Assembly (NCBI GenBank): GCA_041396045.1
Contig: JAWKZI010000024.1
Location: 1-13,646, forward strand
DNA length: 13,646 nucleotides
Source of the DNA: SHZI01 sp041396045
Lineage (GTDB): Bacteria; Pseudomonadota; Gammaproteobacteria; Steroidobacterales; GCA-2729495
Direction of reading: 5' to 3'
Part shown: piece after piece, positions 1 to 6,988 of the stretch
Position numbering within the stretch: the first letter of the stretch is position 1
Layout of the letters: each line of letters begins with the position of its first letter
The notes under the pieces: model-generated
Databases searched by the model: none
The model's input: the letters and a program-made list of their open reading frames with translations, nothing else
What the model was told of the DNA's origin: nothing
Made by a program: the position numbers and the translations under genes

Positions 1-499
1 CGCAATCCTGGCGACTGATGCCGTACTTCGTCGCAATCAGATCAGCACCAATGCCCTGAGGCGCGAAGTAGGTCTTGTAGGCTACCTGCGGATCACTCGC
101 CATCGCGCCACCGTCGGAACCCATCGGCACCCGCGACATTGACTCAACGCCACCACCAATACACAGATCAGATTGGCCGGACATGATCTGCGCAGCAGCA
201 CTGTTCACCGCTTCCAGTCCCGAAGCGCAGAAGCGGTTCAACTGCTTGCCTGGCACGGACTCTGCATAATCGGCATTCAGCACTGCGACGCGGGCAATAT
301 CGGCACCCTGCTCGCCCACCGGCGACACGCATCCCATGATGACGTCATCAATCCGGGAGGTATCCAGTTCATGCCGGTCGCGCAGGTGGCGTAGCACCTG
401 CGTCACGAGTTCAATGGGTGTCACCTCGTGCAGGGCGCCAGAAGGCTTGCCGCGTCCACGAGGTGTGCGGATGTGATCGAATATAAAGGCGTCAGCCAT
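1..499 (-). CDS. Thiolase (acetyl-CoA acyltransferase family), N-terminal 166 residues, cut by window edge
   Basis: The reverse strand encodes the N-terminal half of a thiolase, the family that makes or cleaves 3-ketoacyl-CoA using free CoA. It begins MADAFIFDHIRTPRGRGKPS, with the usual N-terminal RTPRG motif. The nucleophilic cysteine is Cys91 in NRFCASGLEAVN, followed by the family motif GGGVESMSRVPM at about 116-126. The ATG at 499 is chosen because GAGG lies 9 nt upstream; two in-frame ATGs a few codons earlier lack such a site. The C-terminal catalytic His and Cys lie outside the window, so biosynthetic (AtoB/PhaA) and degradative (FadA/FadI) roles cannot be separated; the N-terminus looks more like the FadA/FadI type. 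It lies downstream of the lipoprotein gene on the same strand, 156 nt away. The family call is secure; the role is open. Confidence 0.9.
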   Translation of the reverse strand, partial: MADAFIFDHIRTPRGRGKPSGALHEVTPIELVTQVLRHLRDRHELDTSRIDDVIMGCVSPVGEQGADIARVAVLNADYAESVPGKQLNRFCASGLEAVNSAAAQIMSGQSDLCIGGGVESMSRVPMGSDGGAMASDPQVAYKTYFAPQGIGADLIATKYGISRQDC

Positions 500-602
500 A
501 GCGTGCATCCTCATGGTGCGACTTGCCGGGCCGAAAGTGCCCGCTGCTTCCAATTCGCCCGGACATCCTCAGGGTACGCCGTCGGCGAGCAGCGAAACAA
601 GC

Positions 603-623
603 GCCGGCGCGGCAACCGCCGGC
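603..623 (-). terminator. GC-rich hairpin downstream of the lipoprotein gene, possible weak terminator
   Basis: Arms at 603-609 (gccggcg) and 617-623 (cgccggc) are perfectly complementary around a 7-nt loop, about 33 nt past the lipoprotein stop. On the minus strand the stem is followed by GCTTGTTTCG, so the T-run is poor. It could be a weak or Rho-assisted terminator, or simply an mRNA 3' stem. Confidence 0.3.
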
Positions 624-655
624 AGGGCTTCAGGCATGGCCCTGCCCACCGATAG

Positions 656-1492
656 TCAACTGGTGTGACGTCGACCTGCCCTGCCGGCCAGGCCCATTGC
701 AAAAAGTGCCAGCAGAAGTAGTGGCCCCGCACTACCGCCTCCGCCTGTGCCGCCACCGTTGCGGGCTGTCACATCGGCCACATGCTCCGTCTTGATCCGC
801 TCGCGAAACTTGCCGAGTTCAGAGTCAAGGTTTTTGTTCATGTCATCAAAAGCGACTGTGAAGCCGCGGCTTTTTGCATTGCGCAGATCCTCGTCCAGAT
901 TGACGAGGGTCGACGTAGACTCGTTCCGGTCGATCCCCGGCGCACGAAACAGCAGCTTGTGTGTGGGTACATCGAATACGGCAGTATCAACAAACGTCTG
1001 CACGGCCCGATTGGTCCCCGGAATCACATAAGCGCCCACGATCGTCCAGTACAGCAGGGATGCCTTGTTATCGTCGGCATTGGCAACCTGGTCGTAGGAA
1101 ACCAGAGCCATGACATCCGTCTGGTACAGACGCGCTACCTGATCGAGGCTGGTCCAGCCACCACCCGCACGCAAATAGGCGTCCGGGATCACGACAATCT
1201 CCTTGATGAAGTCATAGGAGGAAAACGCGGCTTTGGTCTGATCAAGTAGTTGGGTCTTGAGCACCTCCGAGATTTCGGCCCCGTTACGCCCTGGGACAAA
1301 GGCGAGGCCAACGCGCAGCGGAACCTGCAGGTTCGGGATTGTGTCTGTCTGCTGTGGAGGCACCTCGCCATCCGGGTACAGAAAGTCCACCAGACTGCTG
1401 GATACACCACCGCGCTGCTGGCTCAAGGTGTTCCAGCACCCTGACAGCAGGACCGCACAAAATGCCGAGACAATAACTACGGGCAAACGCAT
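656..1492 (-). CDS. Rhombotarget lipoprotein with C-terminal GlyGly-CTERM sorting tail
   Basis: A 278-residue exported protein of unknown biochemical function. The N-terminus is a lipoprotein signal: MRLPVV, a hydrophobic stretch and lipobox LLSGC, giving Cys19 as the predicted lipidated residue. The body contains RGGVSSSLVDFLYPDGE and LRVGLAFVPG, which I recognise from the rhombotarget lipoprotein family. The C-terminus (about 245-278) has the three parts of a GlyGly-CTERM signal: a Gly-rich segment GGGTGGGGSAG, a hydrophobic helix PLLLLALFAMGLAG, and a basic tail RAGRRHTS. In that system a rhomboid-like protease, rhombosortase, is expected to cut near the Gly-rich segment. The start at 1492 is preceded by GGGGAG about 7 nt upstream; an ORF extension to 1666 overlaps the upstream gene and lacks signal-peptide character. 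It sits 25 nt after the GS-like gene, probably in one transcript. No rhombosortase gene lies in the window. Confidence 0.85.
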   Translation of the reverse strand: MRLPVVIVSAFCAVLLSGCWNTLSQQRGGVSSSLVDFLYPDGEVPPQQTDTIPNLQVPLRVGLAFVPGRNGAEISEVLKTQLLDQTKAAFSSYDFIKEIVVIPDAYLRAGGGWTSLDQVARLYQTDVMALVSYDQVANADDNKASLLYWTIVGAYVIPGTNRAVQTFVDTAVFDVPTHKLLFRAPGIDRNESTSTLVNLDEDLRNAKSRGFTVAFDDMNKNLDSELGKFRERIKTEHVADVTARNGGGTGGGGSAGPLLLLALFAMGLAGRAGRRHTS

Positions 1493-1517
1493 GACGACTC
1501 CCCTGATTGCTATCGAA

Positions 1518-2909
1518 TTACGTACAAGCCAGATACCACTCGTAGTCCAGGCCCGGCACCTCGGCGTGATAAGCCTCGGCCTCGAAGCGCCGGGCGGCGC
1601 TGAACACCTGACAATAGTCGGTACCCAGGTACTCCGGCCACAGATTGCTGGCATCAAATTCAGCAAGTGCCGTTTCCCAGCGTGGTGAAGGACCTGTCGG
1701 CACCCGGACCGGCTCCCCTTCGCGAGTCATCGGCGGCGGCTCGATGCGGCGGCTGATGCCGGCGTGAGCAGCCGCAAGGATCGCAGCCATCGCAAGGTAG
1801 GGATTGCAATCGGCGCCGGCAATACGATGCTCGAGCCGCATGTTGGCATCGTCGGAACAGGGAATGCGCACCGCTACCTGTCGATGATTTGGCCCCCAGG
1901 TCGGCGCGGTTGGCACAAAAAAACCCGGCCGGAAGCGGCGATAGGAGTTGGCATTGGGCGCAAAGATGGCCCTGGACTCGCCCATCGCGGCCAGCATGCC
2001 ACCCACGGCGTGACGCAGGGTGTCGGGATAGCAGTCCGGCGTGACTGCGGATGGTGCCGGGCCCAATACGTTGTACCCGGATCGGTCCACCAGACTCAAA
2101 TGCACGTGCATGCCCGAACCGTCCAGCTCGGTGAAGGGCTTGGCCATGAACGTCGCCGACATGCCGTGTTCACGTGCTACGCCGCGGATCAATCGCCGGA
2201 GCAGGATGGCGTGATCGCAGGCAACCAACGCGTCGCCTTCATGGTGCAGATTCACTTCAAACTGCCCCGCACCATACTCGGATACGATCGCACCGGCGGG
2301 AATACCCTGCACTTCCGCAGCTGCCGCCACGCCGGCAAAGAAGCCGTCCAGATCGTGCAGATCTTCCAGACTGTAGGCCCGCGGTCCGGCGGGTCGTCGC
2401 GTACTCCCAGGCGCCCGACCGGTGCGCCGCGTCGGCGTCACACCGCGAATATCTTCCAGCAGGTAGAACTCGTATTCCACGGCCACGACCGGTGTCAGGC
2501 CAAGCTCGCCAAAGCGTGAAAGCACTTTGTTCAGCACATGCCGGGAATCGGCGAAGTAAGGTCGGCCATCGTGCTCATGCATCGAGATCAGACATTGGCC
2601 GATGGGAGATCCGGACCACGGAACACGTGCCAGAGTTCCGGCAACAGGCTCGCAGACGAAGTCGGGGTCTCCGTCATCATTGCCGTGCACCAGACCTTCG
2701 ATCAGCGCGCCACGGCTGTCCAGCAAAATGCCGGTAGCCGGAAAGCTGACGCCGTCGGTGTACAGCGCCGGTACCTCGCGACGGCTGACGCGCTTGCCGC
2801 GCAGGATTCCATTCAGATCGGGCAGCAACAACTCCACGGCGCGCACGTCGGAATTGGCGGCGAGAAATTCACCCGCCTCCTGCGGCACCTCGGCTGACTT
2901 TCGGCTCAT
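1518..2909 (-). CDS. Glutamine synthetase family protein, gamma-glutamylpolyamine synthetase (PuuA/PauA)-like
   Basis: A 463-residue GS-fold ATP-dependent ligase. The beta-grasp N-terminus carries LLLPDLNGILRGKRVSR. The catalytic domain begins near 120 and shows VEYEFYLLE (metal-binding Glu), QFEVNLHH, FMAKPFTELDGSGMHVHLSL, NSYRRFRPGFF followed by WGPNHRQVAVRIP, and RLEHRIAGADCNPYLAMAA. Length and motifs match the PuuA/PauA/SpuI subgroup, which joins glutamate to putrescine or other amines in polyamine catabolism, better than housekeeping GlnA, whose adenylylated Tyr loop I do not see. The ATG at 2909 follows a GGGGG stretch about 8 nt upstream. No other polyamine-catabolism gene is nearby, so the substrate is inferred from the family only. 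The rhombotarget lipoprotein gene follows on the same strand. Confidence 0.88.
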   Translation of the reverse strand: MSRKSAEVPQEAGEFLAANSDVRAVELLLPDLNGILRGKRVSRREVPALYTDGVSFPATGILLDSRGALIEGLVHGNDDGDPDFVCEPVAGTLARVPWSGSPIGQCLISMHEHDGRPYFADSRHVLNKVLSRFGELGLTPVVAVEYEFYLLEDIRGVTPTRRTGRAPGSTRRPAGPRAYSLEDLHDLDGFFAGVAAAAEVQGIPAGAIVSEYGAGQFEVNLHHEGDALVACDHAILLRRLIRGVAREHGMSATFMAKPFTELDGSGMHVHLSLVDRSGYNVLGPAPSAVTPDCYPDTLRHAVGGMLAAMGESRAIFAPNANSYRRFRPGFFVPTAPTWGPNHRQVAVRIPCSDDANMRLEHRIAGADCNPYLAMAAILAAAHAGISRRIEPPPMTREGEPVRVPTGPSPRWETALAEFDASNLWPEYLGTDYCQVFSAARRFEAEAYHAEVPGLDYEWYLACT

Positions 2910-2986
2910 TAACTACCCCCGGCAGCGATTCTGACCAATCCCCGGCCGCACGTCGATCCTGCTGACCAGACGGCTTCAGACTCGCC

Positions 2987-3240
2987 GGATCCGGGATGTA
3001 CTTCGTGGCCCGTAACCCGCGTGCCGTCGGTGAGTCGGGGTATCCCTTCGGCTGTAGCACTCTGTAGCACGCGGCATCCCGGCGGGAAATCCCTTCCGCC
3101 TGGCGTGCGGCACGCCTTTTCGGCGGAAGGGACACCCGCCACGCTGCCGCTCGCTGTAGGGGTGATCGAACTCTCATCGACCTCGAGAACAACGCGATAT
3201 CCCGACTCCCCGACGGCACGCGGGCCACGGAGTGCGATCC
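2987..3240. repeat. Intergenic repeat element A: MITE-like, inverted ends around a core shared with element B
   Basis: About 254 bp filling most of the gap between the GS-like gene and the M14 lipoprotein gene. The ends are inverted copies: 3021-3044 (gtgccgtcggtgagtc...) and 3196-3219 pair with 2 mismatches in 24, and further out 3000-3012 (acttcgtggcccg) pairs with 3221-3233 with 1 mismatch in 13. Both extremes carry GGATC. The interior (3055-3180) recurs inverted at about 9338-9477. It includes a hairpin with 10-bp arms, 3091-3100 (cccttccgcc) and 3122-3131, enclosing a palindrome at 3102-3116. No transposase reading frame is present. The short ORFs here are repeat sequence, not genes. Confidence 0.8.
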
Positions 3241-3265
3241 AGGGCGAGTGCGACTGATGCCGCTC

Positions 3266-4639
3266 CTACTCCGGGCGTTCGTCGATCTCCGGCCCGGCCG
3301 GGCTGTCATTGGTGACCGGCTTTGCATCGTCCGGTTCTGGCGCTGGCGGCGGCTCAAGCGTGGTGTGCAAGGAGCCACGGGTATCCGAATCTTCTTCGAT
3401 GCCCAGATGGAAGGTCGCAAAGCCAGGCATCACGACCTGGTTTAACGCCATACCCACCACCCGGCCACGAACTGGCGAATAGATCAGAAACTGGTCGTTG
3501 GTGATGGGGTCGGTGACGGTTCCCAGGATATCGCCTGCGGATACCAGTTGGCCCAGGCGAACCAGTGAAAACAGAATGCCACCGTAGTCGGAGCGTACCC
3601 AGGTGGAGCGGTAGTAAACCGGGCGTGGCGCCTTCAGTACATTCACGCGATTGACGATTTGCAGGGCATCGAGCAGCCAGACGATTGCCGCAGTGCCTTC
3701 GCGGACCTGTGCTGATTGCAATCGGCCCGGTTCTCCGGCTTCCAGCGTGACTGCGGGAATTCCCGCATCGGTGGTTGCACGGCGCAGGGTGCCCACGGTG
3801 CCTGCACTGTGCAACACCATCAGCGCACCGAGGCCGCTGGCGAACTCGCGCACTTTGGGATTACGCAAATCAGCGCGCAGTTGTGGCACGTTGGTGCGGC
3901 TCAGCGATCCTGTGTGGATATCCACCAGCCCGTCGCAATGGAGGATGATGCCGTTAAACAGAGAGGCGGCAATGCGCGACGCGGAACTGCCGGTGGGATT
4001 GCCGGGAAAGTAGCGGTTGAGGTCGCGTCGGTCGGGCAGGTAGCGGGAACCCCTGCGGAAGCCCTGCAGATTGACAATGGGAATGCCTACAACCGCACCC
4101 TTGACCCGACGAGGGTCAAGGTCCTGAATCACGCGCCGAATGATTTCAATGCCATTGAGTTCATCACCGTGAACGGCCCCGGTGAGACACAGTGTCGGAC
4201 CGTCACCCACGCCATTTACCACCAGCACAGGTGAGTCACCCGAGGTGCCGTCGAAGGATTGTCCGGAGGCCCAGATCAGGCGCCGACTGGTTCCGGCCGG
4301 GATGGTCTCGCCGAGGAGCTGCAGTGCGCCGCGGTCGGAGGCTACGGATAGCGGCTCTGCGTCCAGCACATCCGCGTCGCCTGGAAGCTGGCCATCGACC
4401 TGAGCGGTTTTGTGATCAGGGGCCTGTGGCACACCCGGACCGGAGGCCGGCTGATCACCGGGGGTGCCAGCAGGTGGACTATTTGGCGCCACGGGCGGCG
4501 CATCGCCGCTACAGCCGACGAGCCCGAGGGGCACGAGCAGAAAAAGGAGTACGAGGAGTCTCACAGCCGGCAAGGTTAAGGAAAATGGGGCAGGATTCTG
4601 TGAAACGGTATCAGGTTTCTCCGGGCGGCAGTAGCGCAT
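3266..4639 (-). CDS. Lipoprotein of the succinylglutamate desuccinylase/aspartoacylase (AstE/AspA, M14) family
   Basis: A zinc hydrolase-fold protein with an unusual exported N-terminus. From the ATG at 4639 it is 457 residues; the hydrophobic run RLLVLLFLLVPLGLVGC ends in a lipobox with Cys43, followed by a Pro/Ala/Gly-rich linker to about 95. The catalytic domain has zinc ligands His157 and Glu160 in GAVHGDELNGIE, His242 in VDIHTG, the motif DLNRYFPG at 206-213, and the likely catalytic Glu300 in TLEAGEPG. The C-terminal beta domain (about 350-430) is typical of the family. An in-frame GTG at 4564 would give a textbook 18-residue lipoprotein signal and may be the true start; neither start has a clear ribosome site. 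Cytosolic AstE removes succinate from succinylglutamate; a lipid-anchored copy must have another substrate, unknown here. It is divergent from the cell-wall cluster. The Glu/Pro-rich tail is low complexity. Confidence 0.85.
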   Translation of the reverse strand: MRYCRPEKPDTVSQNPAPFSLTLPAVRLLVLLFLLVPLGLVGCSGDAPPVAPNSPPAGTPGDQPASGPGVPQAPDHKTAQVDGQLPGDADVLDAEPLSVASDRGALQLLGETIPAGTSRRLIWASGQSFDGTSGDSPVLVVNGVGDGPTLCLTGAVHGDELNGIEIIRRVIQDLDPRRVKGAVVGIPIVNLQGFRRGSRYLPDRRDLNRYFPGNPTGSSASRIAASLFNGIILHCDGLVDIHTGSLSRTNVPQLRADLRNPKVREFASGLGALMVLHSAGTVGTLRRATTDAGIPAVTLEAGEPGRLQSAQVREGTAAIVWLLDALQIVNRVNVLKAPRPVYYRSTWVRSDYGGILFSLVRLGQLVSAGDILGTVTDPITNDQFLIYSPVRGRVVGMALNQVVMPGFATFHLGIEEDSDTRGSLHTTLEPPPAPEPDDAKPVTNDSPAGPEIDERPE

Positions 4640-4839
4640 GTCGTGCCGGATTTCACCGGGGGCGACGGACTCACAGTTACCCGGCGTCGGAGTGGTTGTG
4701 CCGTGTGTCCTCGGTTATTGTGAAATCTGTGGCAGTCTGGGGTTTCGTGGACCGGTAACGTGGGCCCGCTTGCCAAGCCTGTAAAACTGCGGGCATGCCG
4801 GGCAGTGAAATGAATTGCGGGAAGGGCGCAGCAACACAC

Positions 4840-6384
4840 ATGAGCGACCAATTGACAGGCGTGGCACGGACGATCTGTCGTCAGTGGGTGAGCGCCCTCT
4901 TGATGGCCGTATCGCTGACTGGTGCCGCTTCGGCAGCCGATGCGCTGCTGCGACCGGCCGGCCTGGAGCCGGATATTGCGTTCTGGCGACAGATTTTTGC
5001 TGAAGTTTCCACCAACGAGGCTCTGACTCACGACAATCGGCACCTGAACATTGTCTATGCGACGGTCGACCTGTCCGATGCGGCGACTGATACCGCCCGG
5101 CAACGTCGTCTGGATGCTGCCAAAGATCACTACATCAAGATCCTCAAACGCCTGGCCAGCGGTGATTGCAAGAATCTGGGCAAGGACGAGCGTCGCGTGC
5201 TGGCACTTTGGGCTGATCGCCCGGGCAACGCCACACTGCGTGCTGCCGCTGACCGGGTGCGCATCCAGCAGGGTTTGTCCGACCGTTATCGCGAGGGGCT
5301 GATCCGCTCCGGTCGATGGGAAACACACATCCGGCAGAGCCTCCGCCTGCAGGGCGTGCCGGAGCAGTTGGCCGCGCTGCCGCATGTGGAGTCATCGTTC
5401 AATCCTGAAGCCCGGTCCTATGCCGGAGCTGCCGGACTCTGGCAGTTCACGGTGGGTACGGGCCGCAGATTTATGCGCATCGACAGTGCCGTCGACGAAC
5501 GTCGCGATCCCTACCGCTCCAGCGAGGCTGCCGCGCGCCTGCTCAAGGCGAACTACGGTGAGCTGGACTCATGGCCACTGGCGATTACTGCCTATAATCA
5601 CGGCACTGGCGGCATGCGTCGGGCAATGCGCGACCTGGGCACGAACAACATCGAAACGATCATGCGCAACTACGACGGGCCGTCGTTCGGCTTTGCTTCG
5701 CGGAACTTCTACGTGTCCTTTCTGGCTGCAGAGGAAGTAGAGCGTACGGCCGAGAAGTACTTTGGCCCGGTACAACGTGAGGAACCCGAGCACCTTACGG
5801 TGATCGCGGTACCGGCCTATCTGAGCATCAAAACGCTGGAACAGGCCTTCGGAATTTCCCGGGAAGCCTTGCAAGCCTACAATCCGGCACTGCTGCCGCC
5901 GATCTGGACCGGCAAAAAGTACGTGCCACGTGGCCTGGTACTCCATTTGCCGGATTCCCTGTCGGGCGCCGAGGCTGGTGCCCGGCTCGCCGACATATCG
6001 ACAACACAGATGCGGACCGCCCAGATACAGGACCCGGCCCCGCGGACCCACCGCGTGCGGCGAGGCGACACCGTCTCCGGGATTGCTGCGCGTTACGGGA
6101 CTTCGTCAGCCACGGTCGCGCGCCTGAACGGACTGTCCAGAAAGAACCTGATACGTGTGGGCCAGGTCCTGAAACTGCCGGGCAGTGCTGCGCCCTCGGC
6201 TGGCCCTGCGAATAGTTCGTCCCGCAGCACGTACGTTGTTCGCCGCGGCGACAGCCTGTCGGTCATTGCCAAACGCACGGGTGTGCCACAACGCCAGTTG
6301 ATGGCGCTCAACGACCTGGATAACGCCAACCGGCTTTATCCCGGCCAGCGTTTGCGGCTGACGAAATCCGGCGAGGGCAGCTAG
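4840..6384 (+). CDS. Lytic transglycosylase (SLT domain) with two C-terminal LysM domains, MltD-like
   Basis: Predicted periplasmic enzyme that cleaves the MurNAc-GlcNAc bond with formation of 1,6-anhydroMurNAc. From the ATG at 4840 it has 514 residues: a signal peptide with h-region WVSALLMAVSLTGAASA ending about residue 32, a helical region, then an SLT domain whose catalytic Glu184 is in PHVESSFNP. Downstream motifs are GAAGLWQFTVGTGRRF, AITAYNHGTGGMRRA and FGFASRNFYVSFLAA. LysM 1 spans about 404-447 (HRVRRGDTV) and LysM 2 about 465-509 (YVVRRGDSL); both should bind peptidoglycan. E. coli MltD has the same SLT-LysM-LysM order but is a lipoprotein; no lipobox is seen here. In-frame ATGs at 4795 and 4810 would lengthen the N-terminus; 4840 gives the most normal signal peptide, though its GGGAAGGG is rather distant. 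Its TAG overlaps the next start by one base. Confidence 0.9.
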   Translation: MSDQLTGVARTICRQWVSALLMAVSLTGAASAADALLRPAGLEPDIAFWRQIFAEVSTNEALTHDNRHLNIVYATVDLSDAATDTARQRRLDAAKDHYIKILKRLASGDCKNLGKDERRVLALWADRPGNATLRAAADRVRIQQGLSDRYREGLIRSGRWETHIRQSLRLQGVPEQLAALPHVESSFNPEARSYAGAAGLWQFTVGTGRRFMRIDSAVDERRDPYRSSEAAARLLKANYGELDSWPLAITAYNHGTGGMRRAMRDLGTNNIETIMRNYDGPSFGFASRNFYVSFLAAEEVERTAEKYFGPVQREEPEHLTVIAVPAYLSIKTLEQAFGISREALQAYNPALLPPIWTGKKYVPRGLVLHLPDSLSGAEAGARLADISTTQMRTAQIQDPAPRTHRVRRGDTVSGIAARYGTSSATVARLNGLSRKNLIRVGQVLKLPGSAAPSAGPANSSSRSTYVVRRGDSLSVIAKRTGVPQRQLMALNDLDNANRLYPGQRLRLTKSGEGS

Positions 6385-6920
6385 TGACGGATTACACCAG
6401 GCGCGGGTACGCCAGGTCAGTGGCGTTTCTGCCAGCTTTGCTGCTGGCTATTGTTGTTGCGGGTACAAGCACGTCAGCCCATGGTGCCACGGTCGAGATG
6501 GCGGATCGTGTAGTCATCCACAAAGGTGAGCGCAAGCTGATGCTGATGCGGGGTGACGAAATTCTGCGCACCTTCAAGGTATCCCTGGGCCTGTCACCAA
6601 ACGGACCAAAGGAGCGGGAAGGTGATTTCCGCACACCGGAAGGCAACTACCGCTTGTCCGGGCGTCGCGCCAACAGCGACTATTTTCTTGCGATTCAGGT
6701 GTCCTATCCTGGTCCCGAAGATCTGCGTCGCGCCGCTGCGGCTGGTACTTCGCCGGGCGGCCAGATCATGATCCACGGCCAACCCAACCGGCCGAGCAAG
6801 CCGCTGGATTACTACGAAACCCGGGACTGGACCAATGGCTGCATCGCTGTTTCCAATGCCGACATGGTTGATATCTGGCTGATGACGCCCGATAACACCC
6901 CGATACAGATTCTCCCGTGA
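6384..6920 (+). CDS. L,D-transpeptidase family protein (YkuD domain, YafK/DpaA-like)
   Basis: A 178-residue exported YkuD-domain enzyme. The GTG start shares its G with the preceding TAG (TAGTG), implying translational coupling to the transglycosylase. Residues 1-35 look like a signal peptide ending near AHG-AT. The catalytic domain starts at ADRVVIHKGERKL and contains TPEGNYR, the motif IMIHGQP with His131, and DWTNGCIAVSNADM with nucleophile Cys153. YkuD enzymes form or cleave L,D peptide bonds in peptidoglycan. The closest resemblance is to the YafK/DpaA branch, whose E. coli member detaches Braun lipoprotein from peptidoglycan; hydrolase versus transpeptidase activity cannot be told from sequence. 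No LysM is attached, but the partner upstream carries two. The TGA overlaps a possible GTG start of ppnN at 6917. Confidence 0.9.
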   Translation: MTDYTRRGYARSVAFLPALLLAIVVAGTSTSAHGATVEMADRVVIHKGERKLMLMRGDEILRTFKVSLGLSPNGPKEREGDFRTPEGNYRLSGRRANSDYFLAIQVSYPGPEDLRRAAAAGTSPGGQIMIHGQPNRPSKPLDYYETRDWTNGCIAVSNADMVDIWLMTPDNTPIQILP

Positions 6921-6988
6921 CGCACGCAGCGACCACACCTGCTGTTGCGAGTCCGGTACTGAGTGGCGACGCAAAGGATCAACTGAAG

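Noticed and set aside
1..499. Thiolase as the first step of the mevalonate pathway seen at 9.5-12.7 kb
   Set aside because: It lies about 9 kb away among unrelated genes, and its N-terminus looks more like fatty-acid thiolases; the C-terminal half is missing.
1764..2519. Open frame of 251 codons on the plus strand opposite the GS-like gene
   Set aside because: The opposite frame carries all glutamine-synthetase motifs; this one has Arg/His-rich, unpatterned sequence.
3102..3120. Palindrome followed by TTTT on the plus strand, resembling an intrinsic terminator
   Set aside because: Genes on both sides run on the minus strand, the feature belongs to element A, and no plus-strand transcript needs ending there.
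2869..3420. Several short ORFs within element A and similar ones in 9335-9665
   Set aside because: Their similarity to each other comes from the shared DNA repeat; peptide likeness (for example RAAAWRVS) is a by-product, and they overlap real genes.
4576..5385. Open frame of 269 codons on the minus strand
   Set aside because: It covers the start regions of two well-supported divergent genes and has no recognisable motif.
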